From the NCBI GenBank assembly GCA_900542385.1, contig UQNP01000114.1, forward strand, positions 1-5,771: a DNA stretch of 5,771 bases, in the 5' to 3' direction. The DNA comes from an uncultured Eubacterium sp. (GTDB lineage Bacteria > Bacillota > Clostridia > Peptostreptococcales > Anaerovoracaceae). Below are positions 1 to 5,517 of the stretch, one piece after another (position 1 is the first letter of the stretch; each line of letters opens with the position of its first letter). The notes under the pieces are model-generated. The model saw only the letters and a list, made by a program, of their open reading frames with translations, was not told the origin of the DNA and searched no databases. The position numbers and the translations under genes are program-made.

Positions 1-1
1 G

Positions 2-1630
2 CTCCTTGCTGCATTCAAAGACAGAGACGCCATATGGAGAAAACTGGAGAAAATATACGTTTACGCCAGAATGAGACGCGACGAAAACAATGCTGAAACC
101 AAGTACCAGGCCATGTCGGATATGTGCGGTCCTGTGATCGCAGCAGTCTCAGCATCCATGTCGTTCTTCACGCCGGAACTTTTAGCTGCTCCCGAAGAAA
201 AAATACTCGGATTTATCAAAAATACCGAAGGTCTTAAAGAGTACGATTTTGCAATACGCGACACTCTGCGGGAAAAAGAACACATACTTACGGAAGCAGA
301 AGAAAACATCCTCGCTAACATGAGCGAAATAACAGGCGCTACCAACGATATTTTCACCATGCTCAACAACGCCGACATCAAATTCGGAAACATAACCGAT
401 GAAGACGGCAGCACCGTTGAGCTTTCCCACGGCAATTATATAAACTTCATGGAAAGTCACGACCGCGATGTCAGAAAATCCGCTTACGATGCCATGTACG
501 ATTCATATAAAAAACTGATCAATACCATTGCCTCGACATACAGCTACAATACTAAGACAGATGTAGTAGGCGCACGAATAAGAAAATACCCTTCTTCCCG
601 CGGCGCTGCTTTATCTTCCGACAATATCCCTTCGGAAGTATACGATAATCTCGTTGAAACCGTAAATAAAAATCTGCCTGTACTCCACAGGTATACTCAG
701 CTGCGCAAAGAAATACTGGGATATGACAAGCTTTACATGTACGATATGTATGTGCCTCTTATAGAGCTTCCCGAAAAAAAGGTTTCATACGAAGAAGCCC
801 TCGGCATCATAAGACTCGCCCTCAAACCTCTCGGCGACGAATATATTTCAAAGATGAACGAAGGTATATCCCAGGGATGGATGGATGTATATGAAAACAA
901 AGGAAAAACCAGCGGAGCGTACAGCTTTGGCTGCTATGACAGCTATCCGTACATCCTACTCAATTATACCGATACTCTCAACGATGTATTCACCGTTATC
1001 CATGAAATGGGTCATTCGATGCACTCCAAATATACCCGCGAAAACCAGCCTTATATATACGGAAGCCATTCCATATTCACCGCTGAGGTCGCTTCCACAG
1101 TAAACGAGTCGCTGCTGATGCAGTACCTTCTCAACGAGGAAACCGATAAGGATATGAAAAAGTATCTTCTCAATATGCATCTGGAAGCCTTCCGAACCAC
1201 GCTGTTCAGACAGACCATGTTTGCAGAATTCGAAGATATGACTCACAAAGCTGCAGAAAACGGACAGACTCTTACGGCTGAATGGATGTGCGATATATAC
1301 GAAGATCTCAACTCAAAATATTACGGTCCTTGCGTTGAAAAAGACGATACCATAAGATATGAATGGGCTCGCATACCTCATTTTTACAACGCATTCTACG
1401 TATATAAATACGCTACAGGCTATTCCGCTGCTACAGCCATATCAGGCAAAATACTTTTCGAAGGTAAGCCTGCAGCCGAAAGATATATAGATTTCCTTAA
1501 AACAGGAGAATCCGATTATCCGATCGAGCTGCTGAAAATAGCAGGAGTCGACATGAGTTCTCCTGCACCTGTGGAAAAAGCTATGAAGACATTTGAAAAC
1601 ATCCTGGATGAATTTGAATCCCTGCTGTAA
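2..1630 (+). CDS. pepF: Oligoendopeptidase F, M3 family zinc metallopeptidase (5' end cut by window edge)
   Basis: A cytoplasmic zinc peptidase expected to cut short peptides during peptide recycling. The reading frame is open from base 2, so the start lies outside the window: 542 residues are visible and PepF is usually about 600, so roughly 50-60 N-terminal residues are missing. The Met codon at 71 is internal, because the 23 residues before it (ending KLEKIYVYAR) match the family's N-terminal helical region. The zinc motif HEMGH is encoded at 1001-1015. The third ligand is the Glu of FTAEVASTVNE, 24 residues after the second His. The C-terminal RIPHFYNAFYVYKYATG segment, with its His and Tyr residues, is the typical M3 substrate-binding loop. 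No signal peptide or membrane segment is seen in the visible part. The nadK gene follows almost directly, suggesting co-transcription. Family assignment is very secure; the exact peptide substrates are unknown. Confidence 0.96.
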   Translation, partial: LLAAFKDRDAIWRKLEKIYVYARMRRDENNAETKYQAMSDMCGPVIAAVSASMSFFTPELLAAPEEKILGFIKNTEGLKEYDFAIRDTLREKEHILTEAEENILANMSEITGATNDIFTMLNNADIKFGNITDEDGSTVELSHGNYINFMESHDRDVRKSAYDAMYDSYKKLINTIASTYSYNTKTDVVGARIRKYPSSRGAALSSDNIPSEVYDNLVETVNKNLPVLHRYTQLRKEILGYDKLYMYDMYVPLIELPEKKVSYEEALGIIRLALKPLGDEYISKMNEGISQGWMDVYENKGKTSGAYSFGCYDSYPYILLNYTDTLNDVFTVIHEMGHSMHSKYTRENQPYIYGSHSIFTAEVASTVNESLLMQYLLNEETDKDMKKYLLNMHLEAFRTTLFRQTMFAEFEDMTHKAAENGQTLTAEWMCDIYEDLNSKYYGPCVEKDDTIRYEWARIPHFYNAFYVYKYATGYSAATAISGKILFEGKPAAERYIDFLKTGESDYPIELLKIAGVDMSSPAPVEKAMKTFENILDEFESLL

Positions 1631-1636
1631 ACGGAG
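1631..1636 (+). promoter_or_regulatory. Ribosome binding site that decides the nadK start
   Basis: ACGGAG lies right after the pepF stop codon. It directly abuts an ATG at 1637 (no spacer) but is 6 bases from the next in-frame ATG at 1643. Normal spacing therefore favours 1643 as the start, giving a protein beginning MKKKLINIF. Confidence 0.6.
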
Positions 1637-1642
1637 ATGAAC

Positions 1643-2446
1643 ATGAAGAAAAAACTCATCAATATATTTACAAATGAAACTGAAGTTTCTCTCGAAACAA
1701 ATTACGAGCTTACAAAGCTTCTGATCGACCGCGGCTATACGGTAACCGGCGAATATTCCCATGAAGCAGAGCTCATCATATGCATAGGAGGCGATGGTTC
1801 TTTTTTAGAGACCGTCCACTCCTGTGACTTTCCCAAATGTCCTATAGTTGGAATAAATACGGGACATCTGGGTTTTTTTCAGGAAATATCTCCTGATAAT
1901 TTCAGACAATTCATATCCGATTACGAAAAGGGCGCCTATTCCATACAGCGTCTCAGCACTGTATCTGCCGAAGTAAAGACTTACGACGGTCAGTCGAACA
2001 GCCATCTCGGTCTCAACGAAATAGTCATAAAAGGAAGACAGTCATACGCTGTACATCTCTACATATGCATAGACGGCAGACAGATAGAAAAATTCAGCGG
2101 AGACGGTATCCTTGTAGCGACATCAGCCGGAAGTACCGCATACAACTATTCTCTCGGCGGATCTATAGCAGATCCAAGGCTCAGCCTCCTGCAGGTGACT
2201 CCTATCGCTCCTATGAACACGACAGCATACCGCTCATTTACATCGAGCATACTGATACCGTCAGATATTTCCCTGGGAATAGTGCCTGAATACGAAAAGA
2301 ATAAAATATTCATAACAAACGACGGAATACAGACAGGATATTCAAACGTAAAAGAAGTAAAAATCACAGCTTCTGACAAGACAGTACAGCTGCTCCGCTT
2401 CAAAGATTACGATTTCTGGAGCAAAGTAAAGAGCAAATTCCTATAG
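1643..2446 (+). CDS. nadK: NAD kinase (ATP/polyphosphate-NAD kinase family)
   Basis: Phosphorylates NAD to NADP in the cytoplasm, the only route to NADP in most bacteria. The protein has 267 residues from the chosen start, normal for the Firmicute type. Visible family motifs in order are: GGDGS at about residues 49-53 (the usual motif is GGDGT, so Ser replaces Thr), GINTGHLGFF at about 71-79, the NE pair in GLNEIVIKG at about 125-126, and GDGILVATSAGSTAYNYSLGG at about 153-173, the NAD-binding and catalytic core. The following LQVTPIAPMNTTAYRSF stretch resembles the B. subtilis NadF type. ATG 1637 is an alternative start two codons upstream but touches the GGAG. The gene sits about 12 bases after pepF and 46 before a pseudouridine synthase gene, an order like B. 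subtilis yjbN-yjbO. No separate promoter is evident. Confidence 0.95.
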   Translation: MKKKLINIFTNETEVSLETNYELTKLLIDRGYTVTGEYSHEAELIICIGGDGSFLETVHSCDFPKCPIVGINTGHLGFFQEISPDNFRQFISDYEKGAYSIQRLSTVSAEVKTYDGQSNSHLGLNEIVIKGRQSYAVHLYICIDGRQIEKFSGDGILVATSAGSTAYNYSLGGSIADPRLSLLQVTPIAPMNTTAYRSFTSSILIPSDISLGIVPEYEKNKIFITNDGIQTGYSNVKEVKITASDKTVQLLRFKDYDFWSKVKSKFL

Positions 2447-2492
2447 ATCCATTCATCACGACCACGATAAATCATGAAAGGCAGATACATAT

Positions 2493-3398
2493 ATGACTGA
2501 ATTCAAACATACAGTGACCGAAAAAGACGATGGACTCCAGGTCAAAGATATAATGAGGCTATACTTCGACTTTTCCTCAAGACTCAGAAACAAAATAAAA
2601 CGGGAAAAGCTGGTAACCTTGAACGGCGAAACAGCCGAAGGCTGGTATTCTGTTTCCACGGGAGATACAGTGAAAATATCGCTTCCCGATGAAAAGAGCT
2701 GTTTTGAGCCGCGGGACATCCCTGTGTATCCTGTTTTTGAGGATAAGGATATCCTCATTCTCAATAAGCAGCCCGGTCTTATAGTCCACCCCACCAAAGG
2801 ACATCCTTCCGGCACCGTAGCCAATGCACTTATGAATTATATGGAAAAAACGGGACAGTCTTTCAAGATAAGATTCGTCAACAGACTCGACATGGATACG
2901 TCGGGTCTTCTTGTCGTTGCAAAAAACGCTTATTGTCAGAACGAATACACGAGACAGATGAAAGAAAACATAGTAAAAAAACGTTATATAGCAATATTGA
3001 AAGGTATCATAAAAGAAGATTCCGGAAAAATAGATCTGCCTATCGGAAGACCTGATCCTGAAGATGTAAGACGCGGCGTTATGGAGGGAGGGCTTCCGTC
3101 CGTAACTCATTTTTCCGTGATCGAGCGATACATAAAAAGCGGATACACTCTCGTTGAACTTATATTGGAAACCGGCCGCACCCATCAGATAAGAGTCCAT
3201 ATGTCTCACACAGGACATCCGGTCCTGGGCGATTGGCTGTACGGCGGAGAAAACGTACTGCTGATCGAACGCCAGGCCCTTCACGCAGCCGGACTTTCCT
3301 TTATTCATCCCATAACAAAAGAGCAGCTAAACATAACTGCTCCTGTTCCGACTGATATGATGAAAGTCTTAGAACGTCTTAGAAAGATCGAAGGGTGA
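2493..3398 (+). CDS. RluA/RluD-family RNA pseudouridine synthase
   Basis: Converts specific uridines to pseudouridine in structured RNA, probably rRNA, though the target site cannot be told from sequence. The 301 residues are normal for the family. An S4-type RNA-binding domain occupies about residues 14-66 (with KIKREKLVTLNGE), followed by the catalytic domain. The catalytic motif is NRLDMDTSGLLVVAKN, with Asp133 as the expected nucleophile; Asn130 stands where many homologues have His. Further family motifs are KKRYIAILKG at 162-171, GRTHQIRVHMSHTGHPVLGD at 228-247 and RQALHAAGLSFIHP at 260-273. The start has AAAGG at 2477-2481, 11 bases upstream, a slightly long spacer. Position after nadK suggests orthology to B. 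subtilis yjbO, but RluA, RluC and RluD types are hard to separate, so no symbol is given. The gene ends 8 bases before the converging Rrf2 gene. Confidence 0.94.
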   Translation: MTEFKHTVTEKDDGLQVKDIMRLYFDFSSRLRNKIKREKLVTLNGETAEGWYSVSTGDTVKISLPDEKSCFEPRDIPVYPVFEDKDILILNKQPGLIVHPTKGHPSGTVANALMNYMEKTGQSFKIRFVNRLDMDTSGLLVVAKNAYCQNEYTRQMKENIVKKRYIAILKGIIKEDSGKIDLPIGRPDPEDVRRGVMEGGLPSVTHFSVIERYIKSGYTLVELILETGRTHQIRVHMSHTGHPVLGDWLYGGENVLLIERQALHAAGLSFIHPITKEQLNITAPVPTDMMKVLERLRKIEG

Positions 3399-3408
3399 TT
3401 TCCCTTTT
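3391..3408 (+). terminator. Weak hairpin plus T-rich tail at the convergent gene ends
   Basis: AAGGG (3391-3395) can pair with CCCTT (3402-3406) around a 6-base loop, followed by a short T-rich run. The stem includes the last codons and stop of the pseudouridine synthase gene and just reaches the stop codon of the opposing gene. An alternative stem, GGGTGA (3393-3398) with TCACCC (3411-3416), uses the same bases. Both stems are short, so a role as transcription end for either strand is only a suggestion. Confidence 0.3.
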
Positions 3409-3802
3409 ATTCACCCATTATCTCAGAGATCGACTTTTTCTTCATCTCATCTATCAGTATATTCTGTATCCTTTCTATCTCATTGTGCACTTTGCACGGC
3501 ATTCCCTCAGGATTTCTGTTGCACTCATCTTTCATACAGTGAAGTATCGCCAGATCTCCTTCCGTTATGCTCACCACATCGTACAGCGTTATCTTATCAA
3601 GATCGCCGTTTAGAAGATATCCGCCTCTGTTTCCTCTCTCCGATTTCACCAGGTCTGCCAGCTCCAGTTCACGCAGTATCTTATACGCAAAAGCTTTAGG
3701 TATATCTTCTTTTTCACATATTTCTCTCACATTGTGTATCTTGCCGTCCTTAAGAACTCTAAACACTCTCATTGCATAATCGCTTCTTCTTGTTATCAGC
3801 AT
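3407..3802 (-). CDS. Rrf2-family transcriptional regulator with candidate Fe-S ligands
   Basis: A small DNA-binding regulator of the family that includes IscR, NsrR and CymR. It has 131 residues, within the family range. The N-terminal winged helix-turn-helix begins MLITRRSDYAMRVFRVL, with the recognition region IPKAFAYKILRELELADLV (about 34-52) and the wing RGNRGGYLL (56-64). The C-terminal part carries Cys89, Cys94, Cys103 and His106, matching in kind the three Cys and nearby His that hold an iron-sulfur cluster in IscR-type members, but spaced C-X4-C-X8-C rather than the IscR C-X5-C-X5-C. A GGAG at 3811-3814, 8 bases upstream, supports the start. No iron-sulfur assembly or cysteine gene lies beside it in the window; the upstream gene on the same strand is a polysaccharide deacetylase 103 bases away. 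Family call is secure; the sensed signal and targets are inference. Confidence 0.93.
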   Translation of the reverse strand: MLITRRSDYAMRVFRVLKDGKIHNVREICEKEDIPKAFAYKILRELELADLVKSERGNRGGYLLNGDLDKITLYDVVSITEGDLAILHCMKDECNRNPEGMPCKVHNEIERIQNILIDEMKKKSISEIMGE

Positions 3803-3810
3803 TTTCTTCT

Positions 3811-3814
3811 CTCC
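3811..3814 (-). promoter_or_regulatory. Ribosome binding site of the Rrf2 regulator gene
   Basis: On the minus strand GGAG, within TGGAGAGAAGAAA, precedes the ATG at 3802 with an 8-base spacer. This fixes the start of the regulator. Confidence 0.7.
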
Positions 3815-3827
3815 ATCATAATCATGT

Positions 3828-3837
3828 ATGAATTCAT
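3828..3837. repeat. 10-bp perfect palindrome in the Rrf2 gene leader
   Basis: ATGAATTCAT reads the same on both strands and lies between the candidate promoter and the ribosome binding site of the regulator gene. The location would suit autoregulation by a dimeric regulator, but 10 bp in AT-rich DNA can arise by chance and it does not resemble known IscR sites. Confidence 0.3.
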
Positions 3838-3853
3838 TTTCTGTTCAGGTAAA

Positions 3854-3881
3854 AATATACATCTTATTTAATATAACACAA
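3854..3881 (-). promoter_or_regulatory. Possible promoter of the Rrf2 regulator gene
   Basis: On the minus strand, TTGTGT (3881-3876) and TATATT (3859-3854) are separated by 16 bases. The -10 is 5 of 6 to consensus, but the -35 only 3 of 6. The whole 103-base gap (3803-3905) is AT-rich, so such matches are easy to find. No hairpin-plus-T-run terminator is seen after the deacetylase stop codon, so read-through into this gene is also possible. Confidence 0.25.
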
Positions 3882-3905
3882 TCCGCATCTTATTTCCACT
3901 TTTTT

Positions 3906-5357
3906 CTATCTGTACACTTTACCGTCCTGTCCATCTTCTCCATATCTGTATTTTATAAGCTCGCTTACCGTTACAGTCTGATATCCTTTTTCTTTAAGCC
4001 ACGGAACTAATTTTTTCGTTGCTTCCGCGGTGGTATCATACAGAGAATGCATCAATATTATCTTTCCATCCAGCGATTCTTTTGATTTCACCGATTCAAA
4101 GATCTTGTCCGCATTTCTGCTCTTCCAGTCCAGCGTATCCACCGACCACATTATAACAGGCATATTTGCCGCTTTATTCACATTTTCATTGGTAGCGCCG
4201 TAACTCGGCCTGAATACTGTCGGATATGCTCCGCATGCACTTTTTATCGCTTCATTCGTCTTGTTTATCTGCTCTTCGACCTCTTTATCCGTCAGCTTAG
4301 TCAAAACCGGATGGTTCCACGTATGATTGCCTATTTCACATCCCATACTTCTCGCCCTGTCTATCTTGTCAGGAGCATTATCCACACGATTTCCCGTATA
4401 GAAAAAAGTAGCCACCGTATTGCTACTTTCGAGACAATTAAGTATCTCTTCTTCACTTTTTCCTCCAGGTCCGTCATCATATGTAAGCGCGACCATCGGC
4501 TTTGACGGATCTACATACCTTTCAAGAACAGCCGACCTGAGTGTATCCTGTAGTTTTTCTTTTTCTATTTTTACGGATATGATCCCTTCTGATTTGTCGG
4601 CAACCGTTCCCTCTTTAAAGAAAAAAGTCACATATGATTCTGTTATCATGAAATCATTGAAGTTTTCCGGGCTGTCTGAAACATATTCCTTCCAGCCCTC
4701 AGACAGCCTTTCTCCATCATAATCATTTTCGAAATATTCAGTTACCTGTTCGGAACATACGCTGCGATAGTCAGGCAGGAATACTTGTTCCGGAACCATT
4801 TGACTCCCCGTTTCCTTTGACAGCAGATATGTATCTACCGATGATGAAAGCTTCACCATATCCAGCCCCTTTTCTCTGCTGCCCGTATTATGTATCACCA
4901 CGCTCAATGCGCCGTTTCCCGTTTCATATACTGCGGATTTTACTATCAGAGCGTCTTTTGCATCTTTTTCTTTACTTGCTCTTCCGCTCCACTCCTGTTT
5001 GATCTCCTGTATTTTCAGCTGCCTGAAATTCTCCGCTTTTTCGTTGTCAACGATATCGTAATCCGCCGCATATGATATAGGACTGCCGTATTCATATATT
5101 TTCTCAGTCTTTCCGTCCACCTCGAACAGAGTATCTTCCTCAAACTGATTTTCGGCGTAAAGTTTGAATTCCTCTTCGTTATTGTATATCCTTCCTGACA
5201 AAAACGCTTTGAATCCTATTGCTCCCGTCACCGCAAGAGTCACTAAAAACAATACTCCTACAACTCTTCTTCTCAACATTTTATGCTTCCTTCTTCTATG
5301 TCTGTCCCCACGCGTACATCCCCTGAATTTCTCGTTCACTTTCTTTTCAATTGTCAT
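3906..5357 (-). CDS. Membrane-anchored CE4 polysaccharide deacetylase, PgdA-like
   Basis: Predicted to remove N-acetyl groups from a cell-surface glycan, most likely peptidoglycan GlcNAc, outside the membrane. The 483 residues show a very basic cytoplasmic N-terminus (RRRKHK, RRR), one membrane helix at about 31-49, and an extracellular region of about 60-280. Residues 230-275 of that region resemble the DUF3298/RsiV-like domain found before the catalytic domain in PgdA proteins. The catalytic NodB domain runs from about 287 to 468. Its motifs are TYDDGP (292-297; Asp294 likely base, Asp295 metal), HTWNH (345-349; metal His345 and His349), RPSYG (383-387, Ser for the usual Pro), DTLDW (407-411) and LMH (435-437; His437 likely acid). 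All key catalytic and metal residues are present. AAAGGG at 5367-5372 has a 9-base spacer to this start; Met27 (ATG at 5279) is an alternative. Peptidoglycan as substrate is inferred from architecture. Confidence 0.93.
   Translation of the reverse strand: MTIEKKVNEKFRGCTRGDRHRRRKHKMLRRRVVGVLFLVTLAVTGAIGFKAFLSGRIYNNEEEFKLYAENQFEEDTLFEVDGKTEKIYEYGSPISYAADYDIVDNEKAENFRQLKIQEIKQEWSGRASKEKDAKDALIVKSAVYETGNGALSVVIHNTGSREKGLDMVKLSSSVDTYLLSKETGSQMVPEQVFLPDYRSVCSEQVTEYFENDYDGERLSEGWKEYVSDSPENFNDFMITESYVTFFFKEGTVADKSEGIISVKIEKEKLQDTLRSAVLERYVDPSKPMVALTYDDGPGGKSEEEILNCLESSNTVATFFYTGNRVDNAPDKIDRARSMGCEIGNHTWNHPVLTKLTDKEVEEQINKTNEAIKSACGAYPTVFRPSYGATNENVNKAANMPVIMWSVDTLDWKSRNADKIFESVKSKESLDGKIILMHSLYDTTAEATKKLVPWLKEKGYQTVTVSELIKYRYGEDGQDGKVYR
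5288..5292 (-). promoter_or_regulatory. Internal Shine-Dalgarno-like site before an alternative deacetylase start (Met27)
   Basis: AAGGA on the minus strand sits 8 bases before the in-frame ATG at 5279. Starting there would leave a standard signal anchor beginning MLRRRVVGVLF and drop 26 charged residues. The purine run also encodes the Arg/Lys cluster RRRKHK, so it may be a by-product of that coding. Confidence 0.3.
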
Positions 5358-5366
5358 ATCCCTTTT

Positions 5367-5372
5367 CCCTTT
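5367..5372 (-). promoter_or_regulatory. Ribosome binding site for the full-length deacetylase
   Basis: On the minus strand AAAGGG lies 9 bases before the ATG at 5357. A second AAAAGGG directly after it is only 2 bases from the ATG and too close to be the main site. Confidence 0.6.
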
Positions 5373-5390
5373 ACCTTATCTTTGATGTGT

Positions 5391-5414
5391 CTTTTGTTTA
5401 GTTTTATACAAAAG
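5391..5414. repeat. Inverted repeat CTTTTGT / ACAAAAG in the deacetylase leader
   Basis: CTTTTGT (5391-5397) and ACAAAAG (5408-5414) are perfect 7-base inverted arms around a 10-base centre. Two more pairs (TA with TA) follow after one mismatch. The repeat lies just downstream of the predicted deacetylase promoter, where a repressor site would act. There is no T-run placed to make it a terminator. It could be an operator, an RNA hairpin in the leader, or chance in AT-rich DNA. Confidence 0.4.
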
Positions 5415-5427
5415 TAAGTTCGATTTT

Positions 5428-5457
5428 ATTTTACAATATCATTTTTTTATGTTACAA
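5428..5457 (-). promoter_or_regulatory. Predicted sigma-A-type promoter of the deacetylase gene
   Basis: On the minus strand, TTGTAA (5457-5452, 4 of 6 to TTGACA) and TAAAAT (5433-5428, 5 of 6 to TATAAT) are separated by 18 bases. This would start transcription near 5421, leaving a leader of about 60 bases. It overlaps the mscL promoter almost completely on the other strand. Another -10-like TATAAA (5408-5403) has no good -35 at normal spacing. Confidence 0.45.
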
Positions 5458-5458
5458 T
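5430..5458 (+). promoter_or_regulatory. Predicted sigma-A promoter of mscL with extended -10
   Basis: TTTACA (5430-5435) and TACAAT (5453-5458) are separated by exactly 17 bases, each 5 of 6 to consensus. TG at 5450-5451, one base before the -10, gives an extended -10 element. Transcription would start near 5465, about 50 bases before the mscL ATG. This is the best promoter match in the window. Confidence 0.65.
5431..5458 (+). repeat. Direct repeat TTACAAT, 21 bp apart
   Basis: TTACAAT occurs at 5431-5437 and again at 5452-5458, a period of 21 bp or two helical turns. The copies overlap the -35 and -10 of the mscL promoter and, on the other strand, the -10 and -35 regions of the deacetylase promoter. 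The repeat may simply reflect the promoter elements or may mark a protein-binding site. Confidence 0.4.
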
Positions 5459-5499
5459 CAATCCCGTACTAAAAAAATCAAGTAAAAAACAATATTACC

Positions 5500-5503
5500 G
5501 GAG
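5500..5503 (+). promoter_or_regulatory. Ribosome binding site of mscL with a long spacer
   Basis: GGAG is the only clear Shine-Dalgarno match before mscL, 14 bases from the ATG at 5518. This is longer than the usual 5-10. An in-frame TAA at 5512-5514 rules out an earlier ATG, GTG or TTG start, so the ATG at 5518 stands. Confidence 0.5.
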
Positions 5504-5517
5504 AAACAGTATAAATA

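Noticed and set aside
71..73. ATG at 71 as the true pepF start
   Set aside because: The frame is open to the window edge and the 23 residues before it match the PepF N-terminal region, so the gene is simply cut by the window.
61..460. Two minus-strand open frames opposite the start of the visible pepF region
   Set aside because: Both are antisense to conserved PepF coding sequence, with low-complexity Ser- or Phe-rich translations.
1442..1762. Minus-strand open frame across the pepF-nadK junction
   Set aside because: It lies opposite two secure genes, has no ribosome binding site that I can see and no family resemblance.
2474..2500. Eight-codon mini-ORF (MKGRYIYD) overlapping the start of the pseudouridine synthase gene
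   Set aside because: It has no ribosome binding site of its own and contains the one used by the downstream gene. It has no attenuator-like codon run or hairpin, so it is most likely chance.
2577..3308. A 243-codon open frame on the minus strand inside the pseudouridine synthase gene
   Set aside because: Its translation has no recognisable domain and an odd composition rich in Tyr, Phe and Arg, and it lies entirely opposite a well-conserved coding region. It is a shadow of the real gene.
3828..4010. A 60-codon plus-strand frame (MNSFSVQVKIY...) starting in the Rrf2-deacetylase gap
   Set aside because: The hydrophobic look comes from T-rich DNA. It runs antisense into the deacetylase 3' end and has no ribosome binding site before its ATG.
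4311..5075. Several plus-strand open frames within the deacetylase gene region
   Set aside because: All are short, Ser/Phe-rich and antisense to a protein with all CE4 motifs intact; none has a supporting start signal.
5358..5517. Riboswitch or structured RNA in the deacetylase-mscL gap
   Set aside because: The 160 bases are too AT-rich and lack paired helices beyond the one short inverted repeat. Promoter elements explain most of what is visible.
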